A DNA stretch of 64,000 nt from Erysipelotrichaceae bacterium (GCA_017539025.1 JAFYHT010000023.1:1-64000); one strand, 5' to 3'; positions 1-8,584 are shown, numbered from the stretch's first letter. The notes: a model not told the origin generated them from the letters alone. A program made the numbers and translations.

Positions 1-30
1 GGAGGCGGTGGCGGCGGCCACAGCTTCTGA
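1..30 (+). CDS. C-terminal tail of an upstream gene (partial)
   Basis: The first 30 bases read in frame 1 as six glycines followed by HSF and a TGA stop. Nothing of the body of the protein is inside the window. A glycine-rich tail ending in His and an aromatic residue also ends the TPM protein at 4488-5750, so this could be a related membrane-anchored protein, but ten codons cannot decide it. The gap of 39 bases to the desulfoferrodoxin start leaves room for a separate promoter. Confidence 0.5.
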   Translation, partial: GGGGGGHSF

Positions 31-69
31 GCCATTTAAGATATAATAAAGTAAAGGAGAAGAGAAAAA

Positions 70-444
70 ATGGAAATGAGATTCTTTCGTTGCAAGAAAT
101 GCGGACAGATGGTAGCGATCGTCAAGAAAAAAGGCTGCCCGATCATGTGCTGCGGTGAACCGATGGAGGAGATCGTTGCCGGTACAAGTGATGGTGCAGT
201 TGAAAAGCATGTTCCGGTATATGAAGTGAAAGACGGTAAGGTCTTTGTCAAGGTCGGTGCTGCTGAACATCCAATGAGTGAGGAACACTACATCGAATGG
301 ATCGCTTTGAAGACAAGCAGTGGCAATCAGAGAAAGGCTCTGAAACCGGGTGACAAGCCTGAGGCAGTATTTGCGCTGCTGGAGGATGATGAGGTAGAAG
401 CAGTTTACGCTTATTGCAACCTGCATTCTCTGTTCAAAGCGTAA
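70..444 (+). CDS. dfx: Desulfoferrodoxin (superoxide reductase)
   Basis: This iron protein reduces superoxide to hydrogen peroxide without releasing oxygen, a cytoplasmic detoxification route typical of anaerobes. The 124 residues match the normal two-domain family length. The N-terminal desulforedoxin-like domain shows the four rubredoxin-type ligands Cys8, Cys11, Cys27 and Cys28 (centre I). The C-terminal domain shows the catalytic Fe site: His47 in EKHVP, His67 in EHP, His73, and the CNLH motif with Cys116 and His119. The ATG is preceded by AAAGGAG at 53-59, a good ribosome site. It is probably monocistronic, because a terminator follows at 470-494. Its electron donor, usually a rubredoxin, is not in the window. 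Identification is firm. Confidence 0.96.
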   Translation: MEMRFFRCKKCGQMVAIVKKKGCPIMCCGEPMEEIVAGTSDGAVEKHVPVYEVKDGKVFVKVGAAEHPMSEEHYIEWIALKTSSGNQRKALKPGDKPEAVFALLEDDEVEAVYAYCNLHSLFKA

Positions 445-469
445 TCGATCGGATAATCATTGATTCGAA

Positions 470-494
470 GGTCCTGGAATACAGGGCCTTTTTT
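470..494 (+). terminator. Intrinsic terminator after dfx
   Basis: GGTCCTG pairs with CAGGGCC around a 5-base loop, and six T follow directly. It separates dfx from the operator of the VTC operon. Confidence 0.85.
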
Positions 495-503
495 CATGTC
501 TTG

Positions 504-546
504 TTCAGATTCACTTCAGTTTAAGTTCACATTCAACCGATAAGAT
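504..546 (+). promoter_or_regulatory. Three 11-bp direct repeats plus -10 box before the VTC operon
   Basis: Three tandem 11-mers start at 504, 515 and 526 (TTCAGATTCAC, TTCAGTTTAAG, TTCACATTCAA). The last TTCACA (526-531) is followed by exactly 9 bases and a -10-like TAAGAT at 541-546. An 11-bp repeat period is the usual mark of OmpR-family response regulator sites. The block 515-534 agrees with the sites at 20451-20469 (minus) and 35594-35613 at nearly every base. There is no separate -35 box, so activation by the regulator is likely. Confidence 0.75.
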
Positions 547-574
547 TAAGACATTCAAGGAAGGAGGCAAGACG

Positions 575-1249
575 ATGGAGACATTTCAGAGATTTGAAAA
601 AAAGTATCTGCTTGACAAGGATCAGTACGATCAGCTGATGGAAAAGCTTAAGGATCATATCGTTCCCGATAAATTCTTCAAGGCACAGATCAATTCAATC
701 TATTATGATACGGATGATCATCAGATGATCAGACGTTCGATCGAGAAGCCGGAGTATAAGGAAAAGCTCAGGGTGAGATCTTATGAAGATGCTGATAAAG
801 ATGATCGGGTATTCGTAGAATTGAAAAAGAAGCTTGATGGAATCGTATATAAAAGACGTGCCCAGGCAAAGTGTGATGATGTTCTGAGTGATATCGATCA
901 CTGTAAATTTGATGATGAACAGGTTTCCAGAGAGATCGGATATGTACTCAACTGTTATCACGGATTGAAACCTTCGATCTACATCGGCTGCAGCAGGAAT
1001 TCCTTTGTAGACAAGGATGATGAAGATCTCAGGATCACGTTTGATTCAGATCTTCGTTACAGGATGAATGATCTTTCTTTGAGAAAGAGTGATAAAGATA
1101 GAAAACTGACCGATCAGATCGTGATGGAACTGAAGGTCAAGCAGGCAATGCCGATATGGCTGTGCCGTATTCTCGATGAGGTAAAGGCATATCCGCAGAG
1201 TTATTCAAAAGCGGGCAATGCCTATCTCATGCAGGCGAAAGGAGTTTGA
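575..1249 (+). CDS. VTC-type polyphosphate polymerase domain protein
   Basis: This 224-residue protein consists of a VTC domain, the triphosphate tunnel fold that in yeast Vtc4 makes polyphosphate from ATP. The characteristic basic and acidic tunnel residues are visible: RFEKKYLL near the start (residues 6-13), SIYYDT, EKLRVRSY, VFVELKKK and VMELKVK. No membrane segment is present, so it should sit at the cytoplasmic face, probably held by the DUF4956 membrane protein encoded next. The ATG has AAGGAGG about 8 bases upstream. It is the first gene of a three-gene operon (VTC, DUF4956, lipoprotein) behind the operator at 504-546. Bacterial members of this family are only partly characterised, and the product of the reaction is inferred from the fold. 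Confidence 0.88.
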   Translation: METFQRFEKKYLLDKDQYDQLMEKLKDHIVPDKFFKAQINSIYYDTDDHQMIRRSIEKPEYKEKLRVRSYEDADKDDRVFVELKKKLDGIVYKRRAQAKCDDVLSDIDHCKFDDEQVSREIGYVLNCYHGLKPSIYIGCSRNSFVDKDDEDLRITFDSDLRYRMNDLSLRKSDKDRKLTDQIVMELKVKQAMPIWLCRILDEVKAYPQSYSKAGNAYLMQAKGV

Positions 1250-1254
1250 TTATT

Positions 1255-1929
1255 ATGACGAATATATTTTCCAGTATTTTTACGGGTTCTTTGACCCTTG
1301 GACAGTTTGCACTGGCAATCGTTGCCAGTATGTTTATGGGACTGATCCTGTCGATGGTGTTCATGTACAGGAATACCTATACGAAATCATTTATCAGTGC
1401 TCTTGTACTGATACCGGCAGTTGAGACAGTCGTCATCATGCTGGTAAACGATAACTTGGGTGCAGGATTATCTGTTGCCGGATCCTTTGCTCTGATCAGA
1501 TTCCGTTCGGTCAAGGGCAATGCCAAGGAACTGGCTGCCGTATTTATCGCAATGACGATCGGTATCATCTGCGGTACAGGTTATGTAGCATTGGCCGGAG
1601 TATTCACTTTGCTCTTATGTGCAGTGATGCTCGGTTTGAATATGACGGATTTCGGCAAGGCTTCAGAGAACGAAAGATATCTGAAGATTACGATCCCGGA
1701 ATCTTTGAATTATGATGAAGCATTCGATGATCTTCTGAACAGCTATACCAGCAAGTGGGAACTGGATACGATCAAGACACTGAATCTGGGTTCTTTATTC
1801 AGACTTGAATACAACATCACGATGAAGGATGTTTCAAAGATCAAGGAAATGATCGATGAACTTCGAACGAGAAATGGTAATCTCGAGATCATGTGCGGCA
1901 GGATGCCTGTCAGCAGGGAGGAATTATAG
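1255..1929 (+). CDS. DUF4956 membrane protein
   Basis: The 224-residue protein has about four hydrophobic segments in its first 130 residues, with the family-typical stretch GAGLSVAGSFALIRFRSVKG and the following AAVFIAMTIGI, then a cytoplasmic C-terminal domain. DUF4956 proteins are regular neighbours of VTC-domain genes, and I infer they anchor or channel for the polymerase. The ATG at 1255 is chosen because AAAGGAG (1238-1244) lies 10 bases upstream. A TTG at 1246 overlapping the stop of the upstream gene is only one base from that site and is unlikely. The gene is followed after 2 bases by the lipoprotein. The function is not established. Confidence 0.85.
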   Translation: MTNIFSSIFTGSLTLGQFALAIVASMFMGLILSMVFMYRNTYTKSFISALVLIPAVETVVIMLVNDNLGAGLSVAGSFALIRFRSVKGNAKELAAVFIAMTIGIICGTGYVALAGVFTLLLCAVMLGLNMTDFGKASENERYLKITIPESLNYDEAFDDLLNSYTSKWELDTIKTLNLGSLFRLEYNITMKDVSKIKEMIDELRTRNGNLEIMCGRMPVSREEL

Positions 1930-1931
1930 AA

Positions 1932-3368
1932 ATGAAGAAGATGATATTACTGATGATCGTGCTTCTTGGCTTATGCGGATGTAATACGGTCATTTCAGAA
2001 AATACAGAAGAAAAAGAGAATGTTGCTGAGGCTTATGATCTCAGTTTCAATGGATCGAACGATTCAAGCTATGAGATCAACGGTTCGACTTATGTTTCTT
2101 TAGGAAGCGATGATATAAAGATCACAAAGGGTGGGACTTATATCCTGGAAGGTACTTTGGAAGACGCAAGTATCATCGTTGAAGTATCTGAAGATGAAGA
2201 TGTGCAATTGGTACTCAATGGTGTCACGATCCATTCCGGTGATTTTGCGGGCATCTACATCGTTGAAGGTGATGAGATCACGATCACTTTAGCGGAAGGC
2301 TCGATCAACAGTATTTCTGACAGCGGTACTTATACGCAGATCGACAGCAATAATGTCGATGCATTGATCTATTCCAAGGCAGATCTGATCATCAATGGAG
2401 AAGGAACATTGAAACTGAATTCTTCCTATAATCACGGTATCGTTTCCAAGGATGATCTGATCATCGTAAGCGGAACTTATGATATCGATGTTGCCGGTCA
2501 GGGATTGAGCGGAAAGGACAGATTGCTGATCGAAAACGGAGATTTCAATATCGTTTCTGGAAAGGATGCATTGAAGTCAGATAACGAGGAAGAATCAAAG
2601 GGCTATGTTTCTATATCAAACGGCAATTTCGTGATCAGTACATCTTCAGATGGGATCTACGGATACAATCTGGTCAATATCGAAGGCGGCAGCTTTGACA
2701 TCACGACAGTCAAGTCTTCCGATTCCGATTCATTCAAGGCGATCAAGTCCGAGAATCTGATCACTATATCAGCAGGAGTTCTGAATATCGATTCCGTAGA
2801 TGATGGCTTGCATTCAAACAATGATATCTCTATCACAGGCGGAACGATCAGTATCGAATCGGATGATGATGGTATTCATGGCGATGGCAAGGTGCAGATC
2901 GATGGCGGTGATATCACGATCAGTGCACATGAAGGTATTGAAGCGACTTATGTTCTGATCAATGACGGCAATATTTCGATCAGCGCAAGTGATGATGGCA
3001 TCAATGCCGGACAGAAGTCTTCCGCTTATACTGCTACCGTTGAGATCAACGGCGGATATATCTATATCAGTATGGGACAGGGAGATACCGATGGTATCGA
3101 TTCCAATGGATATCTCTATATCAATGGCGGTACGATCGATATCTATGGCCAATCACCGTTTGATTATGATAAAGGTGCTGAATTCAATGGCGGTACCATT
3201 CTGGTAAACGGTCAGGAAACCAACCAGATCACCAACCAGTTCATGGGCGGCGGTATGGGTGGCCAGATGCCGGGTAACAACAACAATGGAAATTTTCCGA
3301 CTCAGCCGGGTGACTCAGGACAGTCGCCCGGTTCTGAGCGTCCGGGAAGACGTCCCGGAGGACATTAA
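1932..3368 (+). CDS. Beta-helical lipoprotein, DUF4353/carbohydrate-binding type
   Basis: A 478-residue exported lipoprotein. The start has a Lys-rich signal and lipobox LCGC, which would put the lipidated cysteine at residue 17. From about residue 60 the protein consists of short repeated turns built on D/S-D-G-I/L-x-x and INGG motifs, the pattern of a right-handed parallel beta-helix. This is the family annotated as carbohydrate-binding domain (DUF4353). The last 60 residues are Gly/Pro/Asn/Gln-rich and disordered. The ATG at 1932 is chosen because it gives a clean lipoprotein signal, while the open frame extends 13 codons upstream into the previous gene. It is the last gene of the VTC operon. 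In other Bacillota a CotH-like gene often joins this set; none is here. Confidence 0.85.
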   Translation: MKKMILLMIVLLGLCGCNTVISENTEEKENVAEAYDLSFNGSNDSSYEINGSTYVSLGSDDIKITKGGTYILEGTLEDASIIVEVSEDEDVQLVLNGVTIHSGDFAGIYIVEGDEITITLAEGSINSISDSGTYTQIDSNNVDALIYSKADLIINGEGTLKLNSSYNHGIVSKDDLIIVSGTYDIDVAGQGLSGKDRLLIENGDFNIVSGKDALKSDNEEESKGYVSISNGNFVISTSSDGIYGYNLVNIEGGSFDITTVKSSDSDSFKAIKSENLITISAGVLNIDSVDDGLHSNNDISITGGTISIESDDDGIHGDGKVQIDGGDITISAHEGIEATYVLINDGNISISASDDGINAGQKSSAYTATVEINGGYIYISMGQGDTDGIDSNGYLYINGGTIDIYGQSPFDYDKGAEFNGGTILVNGQETNQITNQFMGGGMGGQMPGNNNNGNFPTQPGDSGQSPGSERPGRRPGGH

Positions 3369-3386
3369 TTCCTCCGGGCTTTTTTC
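3354..3386 (+). terminator. Intrinsic terminator with the stop codon in its loop
   Basis: CCCGGAGGA (3354-3362) pairs perfectly with TCCTCCGGG (3370-3378), and a C plus a T-run follow. The TAA stop of the lipoprotein gene (3366-3368) lies in the hairpin loop, so the last codons form one arm. Confidence 0.9.
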
Positions 3387-3393
3387 ATCTTTA

Positions 3394-3420
3394 TTGACCC
3401 ATGTCAAAAAGATGTATAAT
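3394..3420 (+). promoter_or_regulatory. Promoter of the YdjG-H-I-like operon
   Basis: TTGACC (3394-3399) and a perfect TATAAT (3415-3420) are separated by 15 bases, slightly short of the optimum. Transcription would begin near 3427, just before the ribosome site of the zinc-ribbon gene. Confidence 0.6.
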
Positions 3421-3439
3421 AAAAGAAAGGTATTTTGAA

Positions 3440-4483
3440 ATGAGCGAGTTAAAAGATTTTAAATGTCCTAACTGCGGAGGCCGTTTAGAGTTCGATACCC
3501 GGACACAAAAATTGAAATGTCCATACTGTGATGGTAGCTTTGATCCGGAAGTTTTCGACGAGGGAAGCAACTATACGGTGAGTTCCGACAAGTGGGAGGA
3601 TGACAACATCGTCGTCTATACCTGTGAATCTTGTGGAGGAACGATCATGGCGGACAAGGATACGGCAGCAAGCAGCTGTCCGTATTGCGGCAATCCCGTA
3701 GTGATGGTAAGCAATGTCAGCGGAATATACAAGCCGAAAAAGGTGATCCCTTTTCTGCTGGATAAGAAGCAGGCAAAAGAGAGATACAGAGAATTTCTAA
3801 GAGGAAAGACTTTGCTTCCGGCAAAATTCAGAAGCGAGGCGACGATCGATGAGATCAAGGGCATCTATGTTCCGTACTGGCTTTTTGGCGGGAAGGCCAA
3901 TGCCAGGATGTGGTTTGATGCGACAAGAGTCAGACACTGGAATGAAGGTGACTACATGTGCACCGAGACCAGCTATTACAAACTGTTCCGTTCCGGTGCT
4001 GTCAGATTTGCGAATGTTCCGGTTGATGCTTCCAGCAAGATCGATGATCTGCTGACGGAATCGATCGAGCCGTTCGATCTGGATCAGGCAAAGGATTTTT
4101 CGGAGAACTATCTTCCGGGTTATTTTGCGGATCGTTATGATATTTCAGCAGAAGAATCCAGACAGAAGGCCAACAGCCGTATCGCCAATTCCACATCTTC
4201 TCTGTTTTCTTCTACGACAGGGATGTATGATACCTGTGTTCCTTCTTCTTCGACGATCTCCATTTCTCAGGGCACACAGGACTATGTGATGTATCCTGTA
4301 TGGCTGCTGAATGTGGATTATGATGGAAAGATCTATACGTTTGCGATGAATGGTCAGACCGGCAAGTTCGTCGGTGATCTGCCTTCCGATAATAAGAAAC
4401 TTGTTTCCATCATGGCAAGTGTCTTCCTTGGTGTGACGGCATTGATGACAGCGGTACAGTATATCCTGTACCTGATGAGGTGA
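3440..4483 (+). CDS. TFIIB-type zinc-ribbon membrane protein (YdjG-like)
   Basis: A 347-residue protein with two N-terminal zinc ribbons, CPNCGG/CPYCDG (residues 9 to about 35) and CESCGG/CPYCGNP (about 60 to 85). A long soluble region follows, then one hydrophobic segment close to the C-terminus (about 321-345), so it is likely tail-anchored with the ribbons in the cytoplasm. The ATG at 3440 has GAAAGG 9 bases upstream; an upstream in-frame ATG at 3401 lies in the promoter and is rejected. The order zinc ribbon, TPM protein, SPFH protein matches the Bacillus subtilis ydjG-ydjH-ydjI set, which is linked to PspA and membrane stress. No pspA-like gene is next to it here. Confidence 0.82.
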   Translation: MSELKDFKCPNCGGRLEFDTRTQKLKCPYCDGSFDPEVFDEGSNYTVSSDKWEDDNIVVYTCESCGGTIMADKDTAASSCPYCGNPVVMVSNVSGIYKPKKVIPFLLDKKQAKERYREFLRGKTLLPAKFRSEATIDEIKGIYVPYWLFGGKANARMWFDATRVRHWNEGDYMCTETSYYKLFRSGAVRFANVPVDASSKIDDLLTESIEPFDLDQAKDFSENYLPGYFADRYDISAEESRQKANSRIANSTSSLFSSTTGMYDTCVPSSSTISISQGTQDYVMYPVWLLNVDYDGKIYTFAMNGQTGKFVGDLPSDNKKLVSIMASVFLGVTALMTAVQYILYLMR

Positions 4484-4487
4484 TGAC

Positions 4488-5750
4488 ATGAAGAAGATAT
4501 TCAAGTTATTCATCATCCTGTCAATGATGGTATTATCTGTTTTCACAGTCTGTGCTGATGAAAATCATGTGATCATGCCTGATTACGAGAACTACATGAG
4601 TGAGAAGCAGTTTAATGATCTCAATGAGGATCTCGAGCACATCAGGAATGATTATGATATCGACATCTATTTCATCTACGACACTTCCATCACGAATACG
4701 GAAGATGGTGTAAAAAAATATGCGGAAGACTTTGTCGCAAGCCATAACGGTGCTGCCAATACGGTCGCGATCGTCATGAGTGAAAGCAATTATCACGTCG
4801 CTGCTTCAGGGACTGCACAAAAGGAAGTTCTCGATCATGAAGATGCGATATGGAGCAGGTTCTATAACAGGGCTTCCAGCATTTCTGCAAGCGATCCGAA
4901 TGCCTTCTATGAAGGAATACTGGATTGTTACCAGTATGTGGTCAGACTGGTCAATGAGAAAGTCTATCAGAGCGATGCGCCGGTTTCGGTACAGAAGGCT
5001 CTGGTCAATGACTTTGCGGATCTCTTGAGTGACTCCGAAGAAGAAAAGCTCAACAGAAAACTGCAGAGGATCAAGGACAAATACGGTTTCGATGCGGTAG
5101 TTGTGACGACCAATTCGCTCAATGGCATGGATGCCAGTGATTATGCGGATGATTTCTATGATTACAGCCAGTATGGACAAGACGGAGTCCTCTTCCTGCT
5201 GGATATGGGGGAAAGAGTCTGGTATATCTCTACCAAAGGCAAGGGTGCCGATTACTTTACGGATTACGGGATCGATGTGATCGCGGAAGAGATGATGGAT
5301 GATCTCTCTGATGGAAAGTACTATGATGCTTTTGTCATCTATGGTGATAAAGTGGAAGATTTCATCATCAGCGGCAACCATGGAAATATCGTTGATATCG
5401 GCGGCGGCGATGACGTGAAGGAAAAGAGCGGTTTCGGTCTCTTCAACGTCATGATCTCGGCGATCACCGGTGCATTTACTTCACTGATCACTTCTCTTTC
5501 TTTGAAGGGGAAGATGAGAAATACGACCAGGCAGCATTTTGCGAGAAACTATATCGTCAACAACAGTTTCTATCTCAATGGTGCTTCGGATATGCTGGTG
5601 AACAGGCATGTCACCAGGACACATCGTCCGAGGAGAGATGATTCGTTCCATAATACGAATTCATCCTCATTCGGTTCAGGGGGCGGTGGCTCCCACATGC
5701 ATACTTCTTCAAGTGGATCTTCCCATGGCGGACATGGCGGACACTTTTAG
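4488..5750 (+). CDS. TPM domain protein (YdjH-like), secreted and membrane-anchored
   Basis: A 420-residue protein with an N-terminal signal sequence (residues 1-23), then two regions that resemble TPM modules: about 30-150, and 165-290 beginning VNDFADLLSDSEEEKLN. One hydrophobic segment follows at about 316-338. The C-terminal tail is Gly/Ser/His-rich and ends HGGHGGHF, a common tail for this family. TPM domains include the thylakoid TLP18.3 fold and are often found next to membrane quality-control genes. The ATG follows the upstream stop by 4 bases, so it is translationally linked to the zinc-ribbon gene. The partial gene at 1-30 ends with a similar Gly-His tail. Confidence 0.82.
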   Translation: MKKIFKLFIILSMMVLSVFTVCADENHVIMPDYENYMSEKQFNDLNEDLEHIRNDYDIDIYFIYDTSITNTEDGVKKYAEDFVASHNGAANTVAIVMSESNYHVAASGTAQKEVLDHEDAIWSRFYNRASSISASDPNAFYEGILDCYQYVVRLVNEKVYQSDAPVSVQKALVNDFADLLSDSEEEKLNRKLQRIKDKYGFDAVVVTTNSLNGMDASDYADDFYDYSQYGQDGVLFLLDMGERVWYISTKGKGADYFTDYGIDVIAEEMMDDLSDGKYYDAFVIYGDKVEDFIISGNHGNIVDIGGGDDVKEKSGFGLFNVMISAITGAFTSLITSLSLKGKMRNTTRQHFARNYIVNNSFYLNGASDMLVNRHVTRTHRPRRDDSFHNTNSSSFGSGGGGSHMHTSSSGSSHGGHGGHF

Positions 5751-5781
5751 AATAAATAATTAAATCAAAGGAGGAATAAAA

Positions 5782-6852
5782 ATGGGTTTAGTTAAAGCAT
5801 TGACCGGTTCCGTTATAGGCACGGTACTTGACACATGGAAGGATTACTTTGTCTGCGATTCGATGGATAATGATACCCTGATGGTCAAGGGGACCAAGAG
5901 AGGCTTCGGCGGTTCAGGTGAAGTCATCACAAATGGTTCCGGTATCGTCGTCAACGAAGGACAATGTGCTCTTGTCGTAGAAGAGGGCAATATTCTGGAA
6001 GTTGCTGCAGAGCCGGGCAATTACACGTTCGATTCTTCTCTTTCTCCGTCGATCTTTGACGGCGGTCTGGAGGGTCTGAAGAATTCGTTCAAGGAAGCTG
6101 TCGGAAGATTCCAGTTCGGCGGTGAGGTCAACAAGTCTCAGCGTGTTTACTATGTCAACACCAAAGAGATCATGGACAACCGTTTCGGAACTTCTACTCC
6201 GATCCCGTTCAGAGTCATTTTTGACAAGGCAACAGGTTCCGAAGTAGAGATCTCTGTCAGATGCAATGGCGAATTCTCATTCAGGATCGTTGATCCGGTC
6301 ACTTTCTATCAGAAGGTTGCCGGCAACAAAGCTGCCAGATTCGAGAAAGATGAACTGCTTCCGATCATGAAGTCAGAAATGCTGGATGTATTGAATCCTG
6401 TATTCGGCAAGCTGTCTGAACTCGGTATCAGATATTCCGAACTGCCTTTACATACAGCTGAGATCAAGGGTGCTTTAAGAGAAGCTCTCAAGGGTGCCTG
6501 GGAAGAGAGAAGAGGTATCGCTTTCGAGTCTCTGACGATCAATTCCGTTACGATCCCTGAGGCAGATGCTGAAAAGATCAAGAATATCCAGTTCTCTGCA
6601 TTCAACAAGGATCCTGGCAACGCAAATGCAACGATCATCACAGCGACTGCTGATGCGATCAGAGATGCAGCAAACAATGCAAATGGCGCTGCTACCGGTT
6701 TCATGAATGTCAATATGGCAAGCAACACTGCTTCGCAGCTTCTCCAGCAGCAGGGAACACAGCCAACAGGCGGCGGTTATTGCCCGTTCTGTGGCGCATC
6801 ACTTCCGGCTGGCGCAAGATTCTGCCCACAGTGTGGAAAACAGTTACAGTAG
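5782..6852 (+). CDS. SPFH-domain protein with C-terminal zinc ribbon (YdjI-like)
   Basis: A 356-residue stomatin/flotillin-type scaffold protein. The SPFH (band 7) domain covers roughly residues 50-250. The C-terminus carries a double CxxC ribbon, CPFCGASLPAGARFCPQCG, at about 332-352, separated by an Ala/Asn-rich linker. No signal peptide or membrane segment is clear, so it probably binds the inner leaflet peripherally. A strong ribosome site AAAGGAGG lies 7 bases before the ATG. As the third gene of the set it likely assembles with the products of 3440 and 4488, as YdjI does with YdjG and YdjH in Bacillus. The family assignment is firm and the role is inferred from context. Confidence 0.87.
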   Translation: MGLVKALTGSVIGTVLDTWKDYFVCDSMDNDTLMVKGTKRGFGGSGEVITNGSGIVVNEGQCALVVEEGNILEVAAEPGNYTFDSSLSPSIFDGGLEGLKNSFKEAVGRFQFGGEVNKSQRVYYVNTKEIMDNRFGTSTPIPFRVIFDKATGSEVEISVRCNGEFSFRIVDPVTFYQKVAGNKAARFEKDELLPIMKSEMLDVLNPVFGKLSELGIRYSELPLHTAEIKGALREALKGAWEERRGIAFESLTINSVTIPEADAEKIKNIQFSAFNKDPGNANATIITATADAIRDAANNANGAATGFMNVNMASNTASQLLQQQGTQPTGGGYCPFCGASLPAGARFCPQCGKQLQ

Positions 6853-6883
6853 ACAGTTCTAAGATTATTGTGAAAAGTTGAAG

Positions 6884-6912
6884 ACCGCAGGTGGAAACAT
6901 CTGCGGTTTTTC
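6884..6912 (+). terminator. Intrinsic terminator after the SPFH gene
   Basis: ACCGCAGGTG pairs with CATCTGCGGT around GAAA, one GT wobble, followed by TTTTTCT. Confidence 0.9.
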
Positions 6913-6932
6913 TATGAGAAAAGTAAAATATC

Positions 6933-6944
6933 TGTTATCATAAT
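6933..6944 (+). promoter_or_regulatory. -10 region directly before the Na/Pi transporter start
   Basis: TGT plus TATCAT (6933-6941, extended -10 form) overlaps CATAAT (6939-6944). The ATG at 6952 begins 7 bases after CATAAT, where transcription would itself start, and there is no Shine-Dalgarno site. A leaderless mRNA is the simplest reading. Confidence 0.55.
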
Positions 6945-6951
6945 AGTGCAA

Positions 6952-8571
6952 ATGCAATTCACTGATATTTTAGCAGTATTGAGCGGTCTGGCTATCTTCC
7001 TATATGGCATGGAGGTCATGGGAAGTGGTTTTAAGCATATGGCCGGCGGTAAACTGCAGGATGTACTGGAAAAACTGACCAAGAAGCCGATCATCGCTTT
7101 AGTGGCAGGTATGCTGATCACAGCACTGGTACAGTCTTCCGGCGCGACTACGAGCATGCTCGTAAGTTTTGTCAATGCCGGTATCATGAAAGTAGCCCAG
7201 ACGGTTTATGTCATCCTGGGCAGCAACATCGGTACAACGATCACCGGCCACCTGATGGCTCTGGATGTAGGACTGGTAGCTCCTTTCCTGGCTTTCATTG
7301 GTGTCTGTCTGATCATGTTCGTCAAAAACGATAAGCTCAATGCCATCGGTGAGATCATGATGGGCTTGGGCTTTGTTTTTATCGGAATGGAAACGATGTC
7401 CGGCGGTCTCAAGCCTCTGGCTTCTTCGCCGTTCTTCGTCAACATCCTTCTTTCCATGCGCAATCCGATCTTCGGTATCCTGGTCGGTTTTGTATTGACG
7501 ACAGTGGTCCAGTCTTCTTCCGCTTCTTTAGGTATCGTACAGTCTTTAGCTAAGAGCGGTCTGATCAGGATCAACGACGTCATGTTCTTCAACCTCGGCC
7601 AGAAACTGGGATCATGTACGACTGCCATGCTGGCATCTTTGAGTTTCAATCGTGATGCCAAGAGAGTTTCACTGATCAACTTCGTATTCAACGTTCTGAC
7701 AACGATCCTGTTCACTATACTGTATCTCCTGCTGCCGTTTGACAGATTCTATGAGATGCTGGCACCGGGCAATGTCGTCGTTCAGATCGCCGATATGCAT
7801 ACCCTGGTTTCTGTGGTTGCAGCGATCGTCTTCTTCCCGTTTGCGAACCTGATGGTCAAGATCGTGTATATGATCATTCCGGATCACGGTTCCAAGAAAC
7901 AGTTACAGCCTGAGGTTGAACTGACGGAAAAGACAGAGAGTACTGCCGCATTCAATATCTTCTCGATCAACATCGAGTTGGCAAATATGTTCGATCTCGT
8001 TCAGGAATCGATACAGAGAGGTTTAATGGCAATACTGGAACACTATACCGAGTATGAACGCATCTGTGAAAACGAGGTCAAGGTCAATCAGATCAATAAC
8101 GGTATTACGAAAAACCTCTTACATCTGATGGCAAGCAATACCAACATGGAAGAATCCAAGCAGGCTGCTTCTTTATTCAAGATGAATGTCGATATCGAAA
8201 GGATGAGCGATCATGCGGTCAATATCGCCGAAGCAGGAGAGGATCTGATCAGAAATGATCTGTCTTTCTCGGTAAATGCCTATGATGAACTTCAGGAACT
8301 GGCAAGGATCATCTTTGATTCGATCAATCTGTTGAATCAGATCATGGATACTGATGATCGTGAACTGTTCACTCAGATCCAGAAGAACGAAAACAAGATC
8401 GATGAACTTTGCGACAGATTCCGTGAGGTCGAGATCGAAAGGATGAAATCCAACAAAGATGAAGCAGAATCCGGTGTGATCTATTCTGAACTGCTGATCG
8501 ATATCGAAAGGATCGGCGATCACATCATGAACGTTGCAGAAAATCTCTGTGAGAGTTATGAAGGCCAATAA
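6952..8571 (+). CDS. Na/Pi-cotransporter family protein with PhoU domain
   Basis: A 539-residue inorganic phosphate importer of the NptA/YjbB type. The membrane half (about residues 1-310) carries the two inverted repeats with the signature QSSGATTS and QSSSASLG motifs that bind sodium and phosphate. The C-terminal 200 residues are a PhoU-like helical bundle with repeated DIERxSDHxxNIAE and DIERIGDHxMNVAE elements, probably a cytoplasmic regulatory part. I place the start at ATG 6952. A GTG at 6946 is in frame but sits one base after the -10 box. The gene stands alone between two terminators. Transport direction and coupling ion are inferred from the family. Confidence 0.9.
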   Translation: MQFTDILAVLSGLAIFLYGMEVMGSGFKHMAGGKLQDVLEKLTKKPIIALVAGMLITALVQSSGATTSMLVSFVNAGIMKVAQTVYVILGSNIGTTITGHLMALDVGLVAPFLAFIGVCLIMFVKNDKLNAIGEIMMGLGFVFIGMETMSGGLKPLASSPFFVNILLSMRNPIFGILVGFVLTTVVQSSSASLGIVQSLAKSGLIRINDVMFFNLGQKLGSCTTAMLASLSFNRDAKRVSLINFVFNVLTTILFTILYLLLPFDRFYEMLAPGNVVVQIADMHTLVSVVAAIVFFPFANLMVKIVYMIIPDHGSKKQLQPEVELTEKTESTAAFNIFSINIELANMFDLVQESIQRGLMAILEHYTEYERICENEVKVNQINNGITKNLLHLMASNTNMEESKQAASLFKMNVDIERMSDHAVNIAEAGEDLIRNDLSFSVNAYDELQELARIIFDSINLLNQIMDTDDRELFTQIQKNENKIDELCDRFREVEIERMKSNKDEAESGVIYSELLIDIERIGDHIMNVAENLCESYEGQ

Positions 8572-8584
8572 TTGGCCTTTTCTT
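8561..8584 (+). terminator. Terminator whose 3-base loop is the stop codon
   Basis: AAGGCCAA (8561-8568) pairs with TTGGCCTT (8572-8579). The loop is exactly TAA, the stop codon of the transporter gene, and a T-rich run follows. Confidence 0.85.

Noticed and set aside
42..47. TATAAT as promoter of dfx
   Set aside because: Transcription would start inside the ribosome site at about 54, leaving no usable site, and no -35 box is visible; dfx may instead use an upstream promoter outside the window.
1246..1254. TTG start of the DUF4956 gene overlapping the VTC stop
   Set aside because: It would lie one base after the ribosome site; ATG 1255 has proper spacing.
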